NCBI GenBank assembly: GCA_020638795.1
Contig: JACKHW010000001.1
Coordinates: 62,001 to 126,000, forward strand
DNA length: 64,000 nt
Reading direction: 5' to 3'
DNA from: Planctomycetota bacterium
GTDB lineage: Bacteria > Planctomycetota > UBA1135 > GCA-002748355
Positions 62,070-64,000 of this stretch are shown here, in pieces (the first letter of the stretch is position 1; every line of letters starts with the position of its first letter). Both the position numbers and the translations under genes were made by a program. Below the pieces are notes generated by a model that saw only the letters and a list, made by a program, of their open reading frames with translations, was not told where the DNA came from and ran no database searches.

Positions 62070-63480
62070 CGAGCACTCCCGGCGCCTTCGCGCTCGCGCC
62101 TTCCTTGCACGACGTGCCCGTCGGGATCGCCTTGTGCGGGTTGCACAGTGCTTTCGGATCGAAGCACGCCTTGACGCCGCGGAAGATCTCGATGTCGTGA
62201 GGGGCGAACATGAACTCCATGTGCTCGAGCTTCTCCGACCCGACACCGTGTTCGCCGCTGATGCTACCGCCCTCCCTGACGCAGAGCGCGAGGATCTCGC
62301 GTCCGGCTTCGAGCGCACGCGCACGCTGGATCGGATCTCGGCCGTCGAAGCTCAGATTGGGATGCAAGTTGCCATCACCCGCGTGGAAGACGTTGCTGAG
62401 GGTCACTTCGTGTGTGCGCCCGATCTCGCAGATCTCGCGCAGCACGCGTTCGAGTTTCGATCGCGGCACGACGCCATCGAGCACGTAGAGATCGGGGGCG
62501 AGGCGACCCATCGCGCCGAATGCACCCTTGCGTCCTTTCCAGAGGCGCGTGCGCTGTTCGGCGTCTTCGGTCGCTTCGAGCGTGAGCGGTGGCTCCTCGG
62601 CGAGGATCGCTTCGATGACCGCGGTGTCCGTGTCGACAGCGAGGCGACTGCCGTCGAGTTCGATCAAGAGGACGGCTCCCGCGTCCTGCGGATAACCGGC
62701 CGCGTAGACGCTCGCTTCGACGGCTCGGATCGTCAACTCGTCGAGGATCTCGAGTGCTGCAGGCACCACTCCTGAACCCACGATCCTGGAGACCGCGCGA
62801 CACGCAGCGGACATGTCGCGGTAGGCCGCGAGCCAGGTTCGGATCTTCTCGGGCGCAGGCACGAGACGCAGCTCGAGTTCGGTGAGGATTCCGAAGGTGC
62901 CCTCGTGTCCCGTGACGAGCCCGAGTAGGTCGGCGCCGTCGCCCTCCTGCAGACGGCGAATGGTTCCGTCTGCAGTGACGATGGTGACGCCGACCACGTG
63001 ATCGGTCGTCATGCCGTATTTGAAGCAATGAGGTCCGCCGCTGTTCTCCGCGACGTTGCCGCCGAGTGTGCAGGCTTTTTGGCTACTCGGATCGGGAGCG
63101 AAGCACAGGCCACTGTCCAAGATCGCCACACTCAGATCGAGATTGACGAGACCGGGCTGGACGACGGCGACGCGGTCGTCGGGATCGAAGCGCACGAACT
63201 CGCGCATGCCGGCGAGGGCGATCACGACGGTGGGTCGATCACCCGGCGTCGCGCCTCCCGACAGGCCCGTGCCAGCGCCGCGTGCGACGAAGGCGATTCC
63301 GTGCTCGTTGCAGAGCTTCACGATATCGCGGACGTCCTCGGTCGACCTCGGTACGACGATCGCGAGCGGCAGCCGTCGGTGCAGCGGGAAGCCATCACAC
63401 TCGTAGGCGAGCTTCGATGCAGTATCGACAAGGACGCGGCCCTGCGGAAAGCGCCTGAGAAGGGAAGCCAAGAAGTCCAT
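62059..63480 (-). CDS. glcD: Glycolate oxidase subunit GlcD
   Basis: 473 residues from ATG 63480 (an in-frame GTG at 63504 would add 8). FAD-linked oxidase of the GlcD/D-lactate dehydrogenase type: PLAIVVPRSTEDVRDIVKLC, VARGAGTGLSGGATP, CTLGGNVAENSGGPHCFKYG, GHEGTFGILTELELRL, and C-terminal FHAGDGNLHPNLSF with SGEHGVGSEKL. Oxidises glycolate to glyoxylate, the entry of 2-phosphoglycolate salvage. First gene of glcD-glcE-glcF on the minus strand. The 187-base gap to the divergent next gene should hold the promoter. Confidence 0.95.
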   Translation of the reverse strand: MDFLASLLRRFPQGRVLVDTASKLAYECDGFPLHRRLPLAIVVPRSTEDVRDIVKLCNEHGIAFVARGAGTGLSGGATPGDRPTVVIALAGMREFVRFDPDDRVAVVQPGLVNLDLSVAILDSGLCFAPDPSSQKACTLGGNVAENSGGPHCFKYGMTTDHVVGVTIVTADGTIRRLQEGDGADLLGLVTGHEGTFGILTELELRLVPAPEKIRTWLAAYRDMSAACRAVSRIVGSGVVPAALEILDELTIRAVEASVYAAGYPQDAGAVLLIELDGSRLAVDTDTAVIEAILAEEPPLTLEATEDAEQRTRLWKGRKGAFGAMGRLAPDLYVLDGVVPRSKLERVLREICEIGRTHEVTLSNVFHAGDGNLHPNLSFDGRDPIQRARALEAGREILALCVREGGSISGEHGVGSEKLEHMEFMFAPHDIEIFRGVKACFDPKALCNPHKAIPTGTSCKEGASAKAPGVLGAR

Positions 63481-63667
63481 CGTCTGTGGGGAAGACTGCC
63501 ACACTTCGCCGAGAACGCAAGCCGGCGCGGAGTGCCCGCAGCAAAAGCGCTTCAGACAACCCTGCTCCGATTCCGATCACGGCGGTAGTCCGCCTTCAGT
63601 GCCGAGCCAGTCTGGGTCGATCCGTCCCCCGTGCTGGTCGCGCTGTGGTGGATCGGTGCGGAGGCGG

Positions 63668-64000
63668 ATGGTGAACAAGGAAATCGACAAGCGCACGCTC
63701 ATCGTGTTCCTCGACGCGGTGACGAACAGCGAAGGTCGCTTGCGAGACTACCACCGTCACGTCCAAGGTTCCGGCCAGGAGCTCCCTGATCTCTTCCGCC
63801 GGCAGTATGCGGGCGTGCGGCGTCTCCGTGAGACCTTCCTGCGCATGAGCGAGGGGGCGCGCGCGGTCAATTCCATCGACCTGACCGAAGAGGACGCCAA
63901 TCTGCTCGCGTCGTGCCTTGCCGATGCGCTTCCGGAGCTCGACAAGCGACTCAGCGGACGCGTCGCCGACGAGGAGGAGCGTGCATGGCTCATCGAGCAA
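63668..64000 (+). CDS. Start of an unidentified gene, cut by the window
   Basis: A plus-strand frame of 111 codons is open to the edge. ATG 63668 follows GGAGG closely (a GTG at 63671 has better spacing), and codon third positions are rich in G/C. The protein begins MVNKEIDKRTLIVFLDAVTN, is soluble, helical and charged (LRETFLRMSEGARAVNSIDL), without signal peptide or membrane helix. I recognise no family from this fragment. An opposite-strand frame over the same bases is taken to be a shadow. Confidence 0.6.
   Translation, partial: MVNKEIDKRTLIVFLDAVTNSEGRLRDYHRHVQGSGQELPDLFRRQYAGVRRLRETFLRMSEGARAVNSIDLTEEDANLLASCLADALPELDKRLSGRVADEEERAWLIEQ

Noticed and set aside
63596..64000. 134-residue minus-strand frame at the right edge
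   Set aside because: The opposite strand has a ribosome binding site, a better start and GC-rich third positions over the same bases.
1..64000. tRNA, rRNA or riboswitch genes
   Set aside because: No cloverleaf with T-arm consensus, no rRNA landmarks and no recognised riboswitch core was found by reading; a covariance-model search was not possible here.

Overview
The window is GC-rich, gene-dense bacterial DNA whose content points to the phylum Planctomycetota (inference; no rRNA or tRNA gene was seen). The pointers are a DUF1800/DUF1501 gene pair, many exported FG-GAP, Kelch and PQQ/NHL-type propeller proteins, large BatA/von Willebrand A/DUF4175-like envelope proteins, frequent TTG or GTG starts, and a dnaA gene without dnaN or recF beside it. 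Several secreted proteins end in a beta-rich tail, one with a Gly-Cys-rich hinge of the kind I associate with marine Poly30/Saltatorellus-like planctomycetes.

Layout. 0-4.4 kb: exported FG-GAP proteins, a divergent ECF-like sigma factor and a secreted beta-sandwich protein. 4.4-9.3 kb: an Opu-type osmolyte ABC importer (binding protein fused to permease, plus ATPase) on the minus strand, then bshA overlapping a cysteine desulfurase gene. 9.3-11.9 kb: a 740-base gene-free stretch, dnaA with a probable TTG start, and a hairpin. 11.9-19 kb: a membrane-anchored exported protein, an exported PIG-L/LmbE deacetylase fusion, and a convergent 835-residue HTH protein with a very acidic linker and two membrane helices. 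19.2-28.2 kb: the DUF1800/DUF1501 pair, a small membrane protein, a gluzincin-like lipoprotein, a small lipoprotein, dapF, a TPR protein and an M48 peptidase. 28.2-30.9 kb: a minus-strand HEAT plus propeller protein, divergent from the next block across a 174-base gap containing 13-bp repeats.

31.0-50.8 kb is one co-directional run of eleven mostly overlapping genes for exported or membrane proteins: PQQ-like propeller, squalene-cyclase-like toroid, BatA-like vWA protein, second vWA protein, DUF4175-like protein, coiled-coil protein with GEGKP repeats and an in-frame continuation after its TGA, TPR-like protein, NPCBM-like protein, an HtrA-type protease with a second inactivated protease domain, and an HtrA-like protein lacking all three catalytic residues. 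This is the best candidate in the window for an undescribed multi-gene system.

50.8-56.7 kb: transglutaminase-like protein, PduO-type cobalamin adenosyltransferase, PaiB-like flavoprotein (all minus), a Kelch protein and a secreted protein. 56.7-59.7 kb: a graveyard of mobile DNA with an IS481-type transposase remnant, a frameshifted REP-associated tyrosine transposase, an inverted interspersed repeat at the edges, a hairpin and a 20-bp tandem array. 59.7-63.5 kb: glcD-glcE-glcF on the minus strand for glycolate oxidation. The last 330 bases hold the start of a plus-strand gene that leaves the window.

Starts were moved from the longest frame wherever a signal peptide, ribosome binding site or overlap favoured an internal codon. 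All family assignments were made by reading motifs, without database searches.
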